Source: Muribaculaceae bacterium
GTDB taxonomy: Bacteria; Bacteroidota; Bacteroidia; Bacteroidales; Muribaculaceae
Assembly (NCBI GenBank): GCA_016302215.1
Contig: JAEDNZ010000118.1
Coordinates: 1-5,762 of the forward strand
Length of the DNA: 5,762 bases
Direction of reading: 5' to 3'
The translations under genes and the position numbers were made by a program. This document shows positions 1 through 5,762 of the stretch, in pieces (the stretch's first letter is position 1; every line of letters starts with the position of its first letter). The notes under the pieces were generated by a model that worked only from the letters and a program-made list of their open reading frames with translations, was not told the DNA's origin and ran no database searches.

Positions 1-1336
1 GCGGGTGGAGGCGATAGTCGAGGTCAATGTTACCTACAAAGCGATACACGTTGGATCTATTGTTATAGAGCATAATCTGGCCGAGAGGGTTGGCGATAGC
101 GCCTTGCGAGGGAGCGCCGGAGTTGGCGTCAATGGCCTCGTAGTATCCGCCGAGGTTGTTGTCAGCATATACGGGCTGTGTGGGGTCATAAGCGGCGGCG
201 TTCCAGATGGCGCCGGTGTTGGCGATGCGATTGCGAGCATAGGTGCCTTTGCCGCTGATGTTGACACGCAGATGGTCGTTGAAGAACGAGGGGGTGAGGT
301 TGATGTTGGCGGTGTATCGGGTAGAATTGTCGGTGCGCAGGATACCATCTTGATACATAGCGCCGAGCGACACTCTGAAGGGGAGCCACGATGATATGCG
401 GCCGGCCACGCTGAGGTTGTTGTCGGTGCCAAAGGCGCTGTGATAGATTTGGTCGTTCCAGTCGGTATCTTCGGTGCCCACGAGTTGCTTTTGGGCGTCG
501 GTGCCAAACATCTCCACGGCCTCGCGGAACTGCGCGGTGCTCATCATCGGCGCGGTATCGGTCTTGGTGGATATGGAGTTAGTAGTCTGGAATGACACTT
601 TGATGCGCTCGCCGGAGCCTTTCTTGGTGGTGATGATGATGACACCATTTGAGGCGCGGCTACCATATATGGCCGTAGAAGATGCATCTTTGAGGATGGT
701 CATGCTCTCGATGTCGTTGGGGTTGATAAGGCTCAGGAAGTTGCTTGCGCCTTCGACACCGCCGCCCACCTCCATAGGCACACCATCGAGCACCACGAGG
801 GGGTCGTTGGAGGCGTTGAGCGAGGCACCGCCGCGCACACGGATAGTGGAGTAGCTGTTGGGCGAGCCGCCGGAGTTGGTGATTTGCACGCCGGCAATCT
901 TGCCGTTGATAAGCTCTTCGGGCGAGCTGATGACGCCTTGGTTGAAGTCTTTCTCGCTGACGGTGGCGATGGAGCCGGTGAGGTCAGATTTCTTTTTCAT
1001 ACCGTAGCCGATGGCTACTACCTCGTTGAGCTGATTAGAGGCGGGCTGCAAGGCTATCTGCATAGCCGCGCCGGGGGTGATGTCGGCCGTCAGCGACTGA
1101 TAGCCCACATAGCTGAATTGGAGCTGCTTGATGGTGGTGGGTACTTTGATGGTGAAGTTGCCATCGATGTCGGTGGTGGTGCCGCCGGAAGCTCCGACAG
1201 CAGTCACGCTGACGCCAATCAGTGGTTCGGATAGTTCATCGACCACTGTGCCTGTCACTGTCTGTGTCTGCGCATAAGCCATAATCGGAGCAAAGACACA
1301 AAGCAGCAATGCGGCGCATAACTGTTTGATGTTCAT
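1..1336 (-). CDS. SusC/RagA-family TonB-linked outer-membrane transporter (5' part only, runs off the left edge)
   Basis: This gene encodes the N-terminal 445 residues of a SusC-like TonB-dependent transporter, a family that imports glycan fragments or other large nutrients across the outer membrane, usually together with a SusD lipoprotein. The frame is open from the ATG at 1336 to the window edge. Residues 1-23 form a signal peptide (ending AYAQ). Residues about 24-100 are a carboxypeptidase-regulatory-like domain (VTGTVVDELSEPLIGVSV, then TTTDIDGNFTI and FSYVGYQSL). Next comes the TonB-box region and start of the plug (NEVVAIGYGMKKKSDLTGS, residues 104-122). The plug carries family signatures IRVRGGASLNASNDPLVVLDG (165-185, key residues RVRG, SLNASNDP and LDG), ILKDASSTAIYGSRASNGVI (214-233) and IITTKKG (234-240). 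The barrel begins at about residue 245 and includes AAYDPTQPVY (381-390). No STN domain is present, so there is no sign of anti-sigma signalling. It starts 46 bases after the hydrolase gene, so co-transcription is likely. The family assignment is very secure; the substrate is unknown. About 550-600 residues are probably missing. Confidence 0.97.
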   Translation of the reverse strand, partial: MNIKQLCAALLLCVFAPIMAYAQTQTVTGTVVDELSEPLIGVSVTAVGASGGTTTDIDGNFTIKVPTTIKQLQFSYVGYQSLTADITPGAAMQIALQPASNQLNEVVAIGYGMKKKSDLTGSIATVSEKDFNQGVISSPEELINGKIAGVQITNSGGSPNSYSTIRVRGGASLNASNDPLVVLDGVPMEVGGGVEGASNFLSLINPNDIESMTILKDASSTAIYGSRASNGVIIITTKKGSGERIKVSFQTTNSISTKTDTAPMMSTAQFREAVEMFGTDAQKQLVGTEDTDWNDQIYHSAFGTDNNLSVAGRISSWLPFRVSLGAMYQDGILRTDNSTRYTANINLTPSFFNDHLRVNISGKGTYARNRIANTGAIWNAAAYDPTQPVYADNNLGGYYEAIDANSGAPSQGAIANPLGQIMLYNNRSNVYRFVGNIDLDYRLHP

Positions 1337-1382
1337 GGTAATTTAGTTTATGGTTAGTAATTATAATATTTATACATGAGAG

Positions 1383-3926
1383 TTATTCGAGCCAGATGCC
1401 GCAAAGGTCAAACGATGCCGAGGCTGTCAGCCGTAGGGCCTGGACGTCAGGCAATGCCAATGGCTTCCGGTAGAGATTTGATGGGGTGATGGAGCGTGTA
1501 AGGAAGGAAGGGTAAGGCGCCGGGCACAGCAGCGTAGGAGCGATGGCGGCGGAGGGTGTCACGTTGTAAGCTATGATGACGCCGCCGGCATTGTCGGCGC
1601 AGCGGTGAGACTCGCTGAGCGTATAGGTGATGCCATCGTCATTGATAAGCGTCAAGGTTAAGTCGCGCGGAGCCTCGCCGCGGAGCTTTACCTTGATGAC
1701 GGTGTCGTCACGGCGCGCTATATCAGATGTGATGAGGCCGGCAAGCTGCTTGGTGAAGACCACGGTCGGAGCGGCGGCATCACCATCGGCCGAGACGTTG
1801 ACGCAGAGTGCATCGGCGGCTATCGGCGTCTTGCTGTCATAGTGAAAGCGCACATGACGCCAATCATCGGGGATGAGCGATATCTCAGCGCCATCAAGCT
1901 GCGCGTCGGGACGCCATAGGATAAGCGGGTCGCCGCTGTGGTGGATAGCGGTATGATAGCAAGCGGCATTGTCGCGGGCATCCCAGTCAAGGGGTGTGCC
2001 CGCAATGCCGTCAGGGTAGGTTGCCGACATCGCGCCGGCATGCACTACGATACGATAATCTAATTGTTGCTTATTTATATAATGGCTATTGGAAACTTCA
2101 GTGCTATAAGTGTATGGCGCCACGCGCTTGAGCCGGAAGAGGGTGTTGTGGTCATTCCAGAACGAGGCATCGGCGGGATACACCACCACAGAATCGGGCT
2201 CAACCGAGCCGAATACCTCGGCGGTGATTACGAGATTGTCGGCAGCGGAGACCACGGCAGCGGGCGTGTGAGTCAGCGTCAGCGGCACGGTGTAAGGCTC
2301 GGGAGCTACGAAAGTGCGGTCAATGTCATCAATGGCAGCCTTCACGCCGGGGCGTGCCAGTAGATACACGCCGGGGGTGATGTCAAAGGCGCCGTCAGCG
2401 GCAGTGTGCACATCACCGATGCTGTCGATGATGCTGAATTGCCGGCCCAGGTCGGCAATGTCGAGCACCATGGTGTGGCGGGCGTAGATGGTGTGAGCCA
2501 CGCGGCGCGACAGCGATGGCTTGGCAAAGGGGTCGGCGGCGTAGAGCACATCGGGCATCACCTCAAGGCGCCATTTGCCCGGGGCTACGCGGTCAATGAA
2601 GTAAGCGCCGCGGCCGCTATAGCTGACGATGGGCGACGAGCCGCAGCCGGCGATGTGACGGAGGCTCGCAGGCTTGACGGGCTTCGCGCTGCAGGTGTTG
2701 GTATATAAATATGTGTCGTCGGCATTCATCATGGCCAGATTGTGCTTGGCACTGACGCTGAAGACGTCAAAGACGGTGTCGGTGGGATAAGCGCCGTAGT
2801 CAGCGCCGCGAGGCACCCGCTGCGCCACCTTGGCAGCAATCATCATGCCTATGGCCTTGCCGGGGGTGTAGGCCAGGTTGAGGTAGTGAGTCTGATACTC
2901 GGTGTTGTAAGGTGCGAGGTCAATGGGGTCGTAGGCAAATTGAGTAATCCACTGAAACCCAGCGGCGGCAAAGGTGCGTGTAGCCGCCGGATACATATAT
3001 GTAGCGAGGATGTCGGCCGGGTCATACTCATATACCACGCGCGCCTTGGAGGCGAAAGCGGGAATGGTGTCAAAGGGTATGTCGTAACGATCGACGTTGG
3101 GCAGGAAGTTGCCTTTGCGCTCGTGGCCGGCGACGAGGCCTATGGGATACCACTGATATGTGGTGCCGGCGATGTCGGCGGCATCATAGTAAGCTGATGT
3201 GACATCGGCGTTGTGGCTGACGTTGTAGAGGATAGGCTTGCGCCAACCGCCGCGGCGCGCGGCAGCTGCCACGGTATCGATATAAGCGGTGATTGGGGCT
3301 TTGTCGCCCCAGTGGCAAGGCTCGTTGTTAAGCTCGAGGGCTATGATGGAGCGATCATCGGCATAGGAGCGCGAGGTGTATGGATTGACGTGAGCCACCA
3401 GCGCCTCGAGATAGCGCTGCTGAGCTGCAATGGCGGCTGCGTCGCGATGGACGTCGCATTTTGAGTATCGGTAGGAGTATGCTCCGGTGTTGATGTTTCG
3501 CTCGGGATAGCCGTTGCCAAAGTTGGTCTGCGCTGTGATGACCACCGACATGCCGCGGCGCTCAACGGCGGCAATGAGATAGTCGAGCAAGTCGAGGTGG
3601 TCATTACAGATGAGATTGCCTACACTATCAGTAAGCTCCACATCCCAGAGGTGCAAGCGGAAAGCGTTGAGGCCCAGACGCGCAAAGTGATACACATCGC
3701 GGTCAATAGCCTGCTTGGGGTCAATGCCCAAGTATCCGAGGGCACGGTAGGCATGAGCAAAGGGCACGGTGTAATTGACGCCGTAGTAGCGCACCTCGGC
3801 GCGATTGTCATCGCGGCGCATGATGCCTGCGTCATCGACATACACGCCGTAGCTGTTCTCGCCGCTCGCGGCGGTAGCGGCGGTGGCGATGATGAGCGCG
3901 GCAATGATGCTTCGGGCTGTCTTCAT
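1383..3926 (-). CDS. Secreted multidomain glycoside hydrolase-like protein, clan GH-A (GH5-like) catalytic domain
   Basis: The 847-residue product begins with a Sec signal peptide (residues 1 to about 22, MKTARSIIAALIIATAATAA), so it acts in the periplasm or at the cell surface. Residues about 25-365 resemble a (beta/alpha)8 glycosidase of clan GH-A. NAFRLHLWD (87-95) fits an early beta strand, LELNNEPCHW (197-206) carries the probable acid/base Glu202 in the NEP motif, YNVSHN (234-239) and YQWYP (257-261) fit later strands, VVYEYD (297-302) offers Glu300 as probable nucleophile, and GFQWITQFAYDP (323-334) fits the last strand. The clan mechanism is retaining hydrolysis of a beta-linked glycan. 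Residues about 380-535 look like a beta-rich domain (GAYFIDRVAPGKWRLEVMPD, 440-459), about 540-635 like an Ig-type sandwich, and about 655-847 like a C-terminal beta-sandwich that could bind carbohydrate. It has its own promoter and precedes the SusC gene by 46 bases, which suggests a glycan-use role. The exact GH family and substrate are not clear; GH5 is my best guess, and a noncatalytic role is possible. Confidence 0.87.
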   Translation of the reverse strand: MKTARSIIAALIIATAATAASGENSYGVYVDDAGIMRRDDNRAEVRYYGVNYTVPFAHAYRALGYLGIDPKQAIDRDVYHFARLGLNAFRLHLWDVELTDSVGNLICNDHLDLLDYLIAAVERRGMSVVITAQTNFGNGYPERNINTGAYSYRYSKCDVHRDAAAIAAQQRYLEALVAHVNPYTSRSYADDRSIIALELNNEPCHWGDKAPITAYIDTVAAAARRGGWRKPILYNVSHNADVTSAYYDAADIAGTTYQWYPIGLVAGHERKGNFLPNVDRYDIPFDTIPAFASKARVVYEYDPADILATYMYPAATRTFAAAGFQWITQFAYDPIDLAPYNTEYQTHYLNLAYTPGKAIGMMIAAKVAQRVPRGADYGAYPTDTVFDVFSVSAKHNLAMMNADDTYLYTNTCSAKPVKPASLRHIAGCGSSPIVSYSGRGAYFIDRVAPGKWRLEVMPDVLYAADPFAKPSLSRRVAHTIYARHTMVLDIADLGRQFSIIDSIGDVHTAADGAFDITPGVYLLARPGVKAAIDDIDRTFVAPEPYTVPLTLTHTPAAVVSAADNLVITAEVFGSVEPDSVVVYPADASFWNDHNTLFRLKRVAPYTYSTEVSNSHYINKQQLDYRIVVHAGAMSATYPDGIAGTPLDWDARDNAACYHTAIHHSGDPLILWRPDAQLDGAEISLIPDDWRHVRFHYDSKTPIAADALCVNVSADGDAAAPTVVFTKQLAGLITSDIARRDDTVIKVKLRGEAPRDLTLTLINDDGITYTLSESHRCADNAGGVIIAYNVTPSAAIAPTLLCPAPYPSFLTRSITPSNLYRKPLALPDVQALRLTASASFDLCGIWLE

Positions 3927-3980
3927 GGATTAGGGTGGTAGGTGTAGGTATGAGATTATAAATATTAAATATTTCAGCGG

Positions 3981-4012
3981 CAAAGTTACATTCTACACGC
4001 GCGCGACACAAG
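3981..4012 (-). promoter_or_regulatory. Bacteroidota-type promoter for the hydrolase-SusC unit
   Basis: Read on the minus strand, TAACTTTG (3988-3981) matches the Bacteroidota -7 consensus TAnnTTTG exactly, and CTTG (4012-4009) supplies a TTG -33 element 20 bases upstream, which is the normal spacing. Transcription would start near 3975, leaving an AT-rich leader of about 50 bases before the ATG at 3926. The position fits a promoter for the glycoside hydrolase gene and, by read-through of a 46-base gap, the SusC gene. The start site is predicted, not measured. Confidence 0.72.
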
Positions 4013-4033
4013 CACAAATCCGACAATCTACAA

Positions 4034-4049
4034 CACAAAACAGACAGCG
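4034..4049 (-). promoter_or_regulatory. Direct repeat copy proximal to the hydrolase promoter (candidate operator)
   Basis: On the minus strand this site reads CGCTGTCTGTTTTGTG and matches the site at 4083-4098 at 14 of 16 positions, in the same orientation and with start points 49 bases apart. It lies 21 bases upstream of the -33 element, centred near -66 relative to the predicted start of transcription. Paired direct repeats in this position are typical of activator binding sites, including those of regulators of polysaccharide utilization loci. That it binds a regulator is an inference. Confidence 0.35.
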
Positions 4050-4082
4050 ACCTGCCATTTGAGGCATCAGGGCTGCATTTAT

Positions 4083-4098
4083 CACATAAAAGACAGCG
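4083..4098 (-). promoter_or_regulatory. Direct repeat copy distal to the hydrolase promoter (candidate operator)
   Basis: On the minus strand this site reads CGCTGTCTTTTATGTG, differing from the proximal copy at two positions. It is centred near -115 and begins only two bases after the GC-rich hairpin in the direction of transcription. Because it supplies the short T-run after that hairpin, its similarity to the other copy could have a different cause from regulation. Confidence 0.33.
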
Positions 4099-4100
4099 GC

Positions 4101-4140
4101 ACGGCGCTCGCCCCGATGTGATGGAGAGGGGCGGCGCCGT
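4101..4140 (-). terminator. GC-rich hairpin, probable terminator of the SH3/YkuD cluster
   Basis: The arms 4101-4114 (ACGGCGCTCGCCCC) and 4128-4140 (GGGGCGGCGCCGT) pair over 13 base pairs with one bulged T, around a 13-base loop. The hairpin lies 37 bases past the stop codon of the last YkuD gene and upstream of the hydrolase promoter, where a terminator is expected. The following minus-strand sequence is GCCGCTGTCTTTTATG, so the T-run is short and begins several bases away. This makes it a weak match to a classical intrinsic terminator; it could also stabilise the 3' end of the mRNA. Confidence 0.55.
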
Positions 4141-4152
4141 ACCTGATGACAT

Positions 4153-4181
4153 ATAGCCCTAAAGGGAGGAAGTGGGGCTAT
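4153..4181. repeat. Small inverted repeat across the YkuD stop codon
   Basis: ATAGCCC (4153-4159) and GGGCTAT (4175-4181) form a perfect 7-base stem with a 15-base loop. The right arm contains the TAG stop codon of the lipoprotein YkuD gene. On the plus strand the stem runs directly into TTTT (4181-4184), so it would resemble an intrinsic terminator for plus-strand transcripts, although no plus-strand gene is seen. With the neighbouring GC-rich hairpin it may form part of a two-stem transcript end. Confidence 0.4.
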
Positions 4182-4867
4182 TTTGATGCTGCGATTTTGT
4201 GGCCTTTGGCGTCAGCGTTCTTGACGTGACGTTCCCAGGCCAGGGGGCCTTGCGTCTCGCCCTTGATGATGACGGGCATCCCTACGCGAGCGTAATTCTC
4301 CTTGAGGTGGATGATGTCGGCGTCGCGCAGACGTATGCAGCCCTCACTGCCGCGGCCGGGCACTGACTGCTCATTGTTGGTGCTGCCATGGATACCGATG
4401 CCATTGAAGGGTGTCTCCAGGCGCATAAACCAATTGCCGTAGCTGAGGATGGAGCCGCGGCCGTCGCCGAAGTCGTGACACCAGTCGTGAGCGTCTTGTA
4501 TCTGCTTGATTTTGAAAGGCTTGCCGGGCTCAGACTCTGGGGTGCACATATCGCCTGACTTGGTCTTTTGACCCTTGTTTTTGCCCACGCACACGGGATA
4601 ATCGGCGATGCGCAGGGTGTCAGCGCCCTGCGTGGCATACACGGTGAGGCGCAGGTCGCGCTTTGAGATTACGATGAGAGCGTTGGCGGTGTCGATGGCT
4701 CCATCATAGTAAATGCGAGCATCCTTATCAATGGGCTGAGCCTCAGAGGCTTCAGTGGCATCTACGGCGGTGCTGTCGTTGGCATCGGCTGAGGCGTCAG
4801 AGCTGCCGGAGCAGGCTGTGACGGCGGCGCCGAGCATTAGCAGTGCGGATAAAAATAATGTCTTCAC
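4178..4867 (-). CDS. YkuD-family L,D-transpeptidase-like lipoprotein (paralogue 1)
   Basis: This 229-residue protein carries a YkuD catalytic domain, the fold that forms 3-3 peptidoglycan cross-links or attaches proteins to peptidoglycan through an active-site cysteine. The domain spans about residues 62-202. The motif is complete: GIGIHG with His160, then SEGCIRL with Ser174, nucleophile Cys177 and Arg179. I chose the GTG at 4867 because it gives a textbook lipoprotein signal, MKTLFLSALLMLGAAVTAC, with Cys19 as the lipidated residue after VTA. An ATG at 4924 is in frame (248 residues) but would add 19 polar residues before the signal and overlap the preceding gene by 26 bases. Residues 20-50 are an Asp/Ser/Ala-rich linker, as in lipoprotein tethers. 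It lies 31 bases downstream of the second YkuD gene and is very probably co-transcribed with it. Compared with that paralogue it has two extra cysteines, Cys108 and Cys130. Whether it acts as a transpeptidase, carboxypeptidase or hydrolase cannot be told from the sequence. Confidence 0.92.
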   Translation of the reverse strand: MKTLFLSALLMLGAAVTACSGSSDASADANDSTAVDATEASEAQPIDKDARIYYDGAIDTANALIVISKRDLRLTVYATQGADTLRIADYPVCVGKNKGQKTKSGDMCTPESEPGKPFKIKQIQDAHDWCHDFGDGRGSILSYGNWFMRLETPFNGIGIHGSTNNEQSVPGRGSEGCIRLRDADIIHLKENYARVGMPVIIKGETQGPLAWERHVKNADAKGHKIAASK

Positions 4868-4898
4868 AATCAGATGTTTTAAGATGGTGAGTGGTGTG

Positions 4899-5480
4899 TT
4901 ATTTTGCAGCCTTGCGGGCAGCACGCACCTCCCATGGCAAGAGGCCTTGACCTTCAGCCTTGATGATGACCGGCATACCTACGCGGGCATAATTCTCCTT
5001 GAGGTGAATGATGTCAGCATCGAGCAGACGTATGCAGCCCTCGCTCTGGCGTCCGGGCACTGACTGCTCGTTGTTGGTGCTGCCATGGATGCCTATGCCG
5101 CTATGACCGGGAGTGCGCAGCCGCAGAAACCAGTTGCCATAGGCACGTATAGCGCCGCGGCCGTCACCGAAGTCGTGAGTCCACGCCTTGGCATTCTCGA
5201 TAGAGACGATGGTGAACGGCTTATCGGCGGGAGACTCGGGCGTGCGCTTGTCGCCCTTGCGCATCTTCTGGCCGGTGTTCTTGCCCAGGCACACGGGGTA
5301 AGAGTGCAAGAGTACGGTGTCAGCGCCGGCGGCATCATACACCTTGAGGGTGAGGTCAGCCTTTGACACTACGATAAACGTGGTATTCTTTTTTGATGCA
5401 GCGCCTTTAGGCGCGGCATTGGCGGCGATGGCGGTTAAGGCCACCGCTGCGAGGAGCAAAGCGCGTAGCAAGTGTAGCAT
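4899..5480 (-). CDS. YkuD-family L,D-transpeptidase-like secreted protein (paralogue 2)
   Basis: This 193-residue protein has a Sec signal peptide (MLHLLRALLLAAVALTAIAA, cleavage probably near NAA at 21-23) without a lipobox, so a soluble periplasmic product is expected. The YkuD domain covers about residues 34-174: FIVVSKADLTLKVYD (35-49), SYPVCLGKNTGQK (60-72), HDFGDGRG (102-109), YGNWFLRL (114-121), GIGIHG with His132, and SEGCIRL with Ser146, catalytic Cys149 and Arg151. All expected catalytic residues are present. The tail after residue 185 is basic (RAARKAAK), which could favour binding to the anionic cell wall; that is an inference. The ATG at 5480 lies 12 bases after the stop of the SH3-like gene and the stop is 31 bases before the GTG of the lipoprotein paralogue, so the three genes look like one operon. 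The length is short, with little beyond the catalytic core. The family call is firm; the peptidoglycan substrate and reaction type are inferred from the family. Confidence 0.94.
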   Translation of the reverse strand: MLHLLRALLLAAVALTAIAANAAPKGAASKKNTTFIVVSKADLTLKVYDAAGADTVLLHSYPVCLGKNTGQKMRKGDKRTPESPADKPFTIVSIENAKAWTHDFGDGRGAIRAYGNWFLRLRTPGHSGIGIHGSTNNEQSVPGRQSEGCIRLLDADIIHLKENYARVGMPVIIKAEGQGLLPWEVRAARKAAK

Positions 5481-5492
5481 AGCGAGGGTGCG

Positions 5493-5762
5493 TTAATAAA
5501 TGCAAGTAGCAAATTGCTTGGAGACGTAGGCGTAGGGCTCCGGGCAGTATTCGTAGGTGCGGATTTGATAGAAGTCGCCTACCTCGCCTAAGTACTCAAA
5601 TTTCTCGCCCTTATCGGGATATAAGGGCACTCCGTCGCCGTTGAGAATGATGTTGGCATCGCTGGCGGTAGAGGGAGAGGTGCGCAGGCGCACATGCTCG
5701 CCGGTAATCATCACATATTGCGGCGCATCACCAACAAATTCGTCCTCCATGCAGCCTTCACA
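5493..5762 (-). CDS. Small SH3-like (bacterial SH3b) protein, 3' part only
   Basis: The frame is open from the right edge of the window to a TAA at 5493, giving at least 89 residues. An ATG at 5750 is available, but the upstream codons (Cys-Glu-Gly-Cys) are in frame without a stop and the ATG start would leave an exported-type domain with no signal peptide, so I think the true start lies outside the window. The visible part has the pattern of a bacterial SH3 domain: HVRLRTSPSTAS, where VRLRTSPS corresponds to the usual V-N-hydrophobic-R-x-x-P, then KGEKFEYLGEVGDFYQIRTYE, and AYVSKQF, like the typical Y-V-hydrophobic closing strand. Such domains often bind cell-wall peptides in secreted proteins. 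The gene lies 12 bases upstream of a YkuD gene, which supports a cell-wall role. The C-terminal half carries two cysteines (in EYCPEP and ATCIY). Family assignment is by pattern only and moderately sure; no specific function can be given. Confidence 0.75.
   Translation of the reverse strand, partial: CEGCMEDEFVGDAPQYVMITGEHVRLRTSPSTASDANIILNGDGVPLYPDKGEKFEYLGEVGDFYQIRTYEYCPEPYAYVSKQFATCIY

Noticed and set aside
5..1234. Several plus-strand open frames (5-394, 474-854, 884-1234) and a minus-strand frame at 34-507
   Set aside because: All overlap the SusC-like reading frame, whose translation shows clear family signatures throughout; the alternatives have low-complexity sequences typical of shadow frames.
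1337..1382. Possible separate promoter for the SusC gene in the AT-rich gap
   Set aside because: The gap is AT-rich (for example TATAAATATTATAA on the minus strand) but has no TAnnTTTG element with a TTG at the right spacing; an AT-rich translation leader is the simpler reading.
2742..3197. Plus-strand open frame of 151 codons inside the hydrolase gene
   Set aside because: It is antisense to a well-supported gene, has no recognisable motif or domain, and is explained by GC-rich codon use of the opposite strand.
3832..4152. Minus-strand open frame of 106 codons spanning the gap upstream of the hydrolase
   Set aside because: It runs through the hairpin, the repeats and the promoter and overlaps the hydrolase start in another frame; the sequence resembles no protein and is rich in Cys and Ser in a random manner.
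4868..4924. ATG at 4924 as the start of the lipoprotein YkuD gene
   Set aside because: It adds 19 residues with no signal character before a perfect lipoprotein signal and overlaps the upstream gene by 26 bases; GTG at 4867 fits better, though gene finders may choose the ATG.
4755..5366. Plus-strand open frames of about 100 codons opposite the YkuD genes
   Set aside because: They are antisense to two genes with complete catalytic motifs, and their similar occurrence reflects the duplication of the opposite strand.

Overview
The window looks like a chromosomal segment of a Bacteroidota (Bacteroidales) bacterium. The evidence is a SusC/RagA-type outer-membrane receptor with a carboxypeptidase-regulatory-like N-terminal domain, a promoter of the Bacteroidota type (TAnnTTTG with an upstream TTG element), AT-rich leaders without clear Shine-Dalgarno sequences, and duplicated secreted YkuD-family proteins. 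The rather GC-rich, alanine-rich coding sequence would suit a Muribaculaceae-like gut lineage, but that placement is an inference and cannot be fixed from the sequence alone.

All convincing genes lie on the minus strand, so transcription runs from the right end to the left. The right part (about 5762 to 4178) is a compact cell-envelope cluster. It holds the 3' end of a small SH3-like protein, then a Sec-exported L,D-transpeptidase-like (YkuD) protein 12 bases downstream, then a second YkuD paralogue that is probably a lipoprotein and probably starts at a GTG. The two YkuD genes are a tandem duplication: 45 of 47 residues around the catalytic motif are identical. Together the three genes suggest peptidoglycan cross-linking or outer-membrane tethering in the periplasm.

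A 251-base non-coding gap (3927-4177) separates that cluster from the next unit. Read in the direction of transcription it holds a small hairpin over the last YkuD stop codon, a strong GC-rich hairpin that may terminate the upstream cluster, two 16-base direct repeats that could be operators, and a good Bacteroidota promoter about 55 bases before the next start codon.

The left part (3926 to 1) is a carbohydrate-use unit: a secreted 847-residue multidomain glycoside hydrolase-like protein (clan GH-A fold, GH5-like by its motifs), then, after a 46-base AT-rich gap, the first 445 residues of a SusC-like TonB-dependent transporter that runs off the left edge. This looks like the beginning of a polysaccharide utilization locus, with an extracytoplasmic enzyme that processes a glycan and a transporter that imports the products. 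A SusD partner would be expected just beyond the left edge. No RNA genes, mobile elements or CRISPR arrays were seen.
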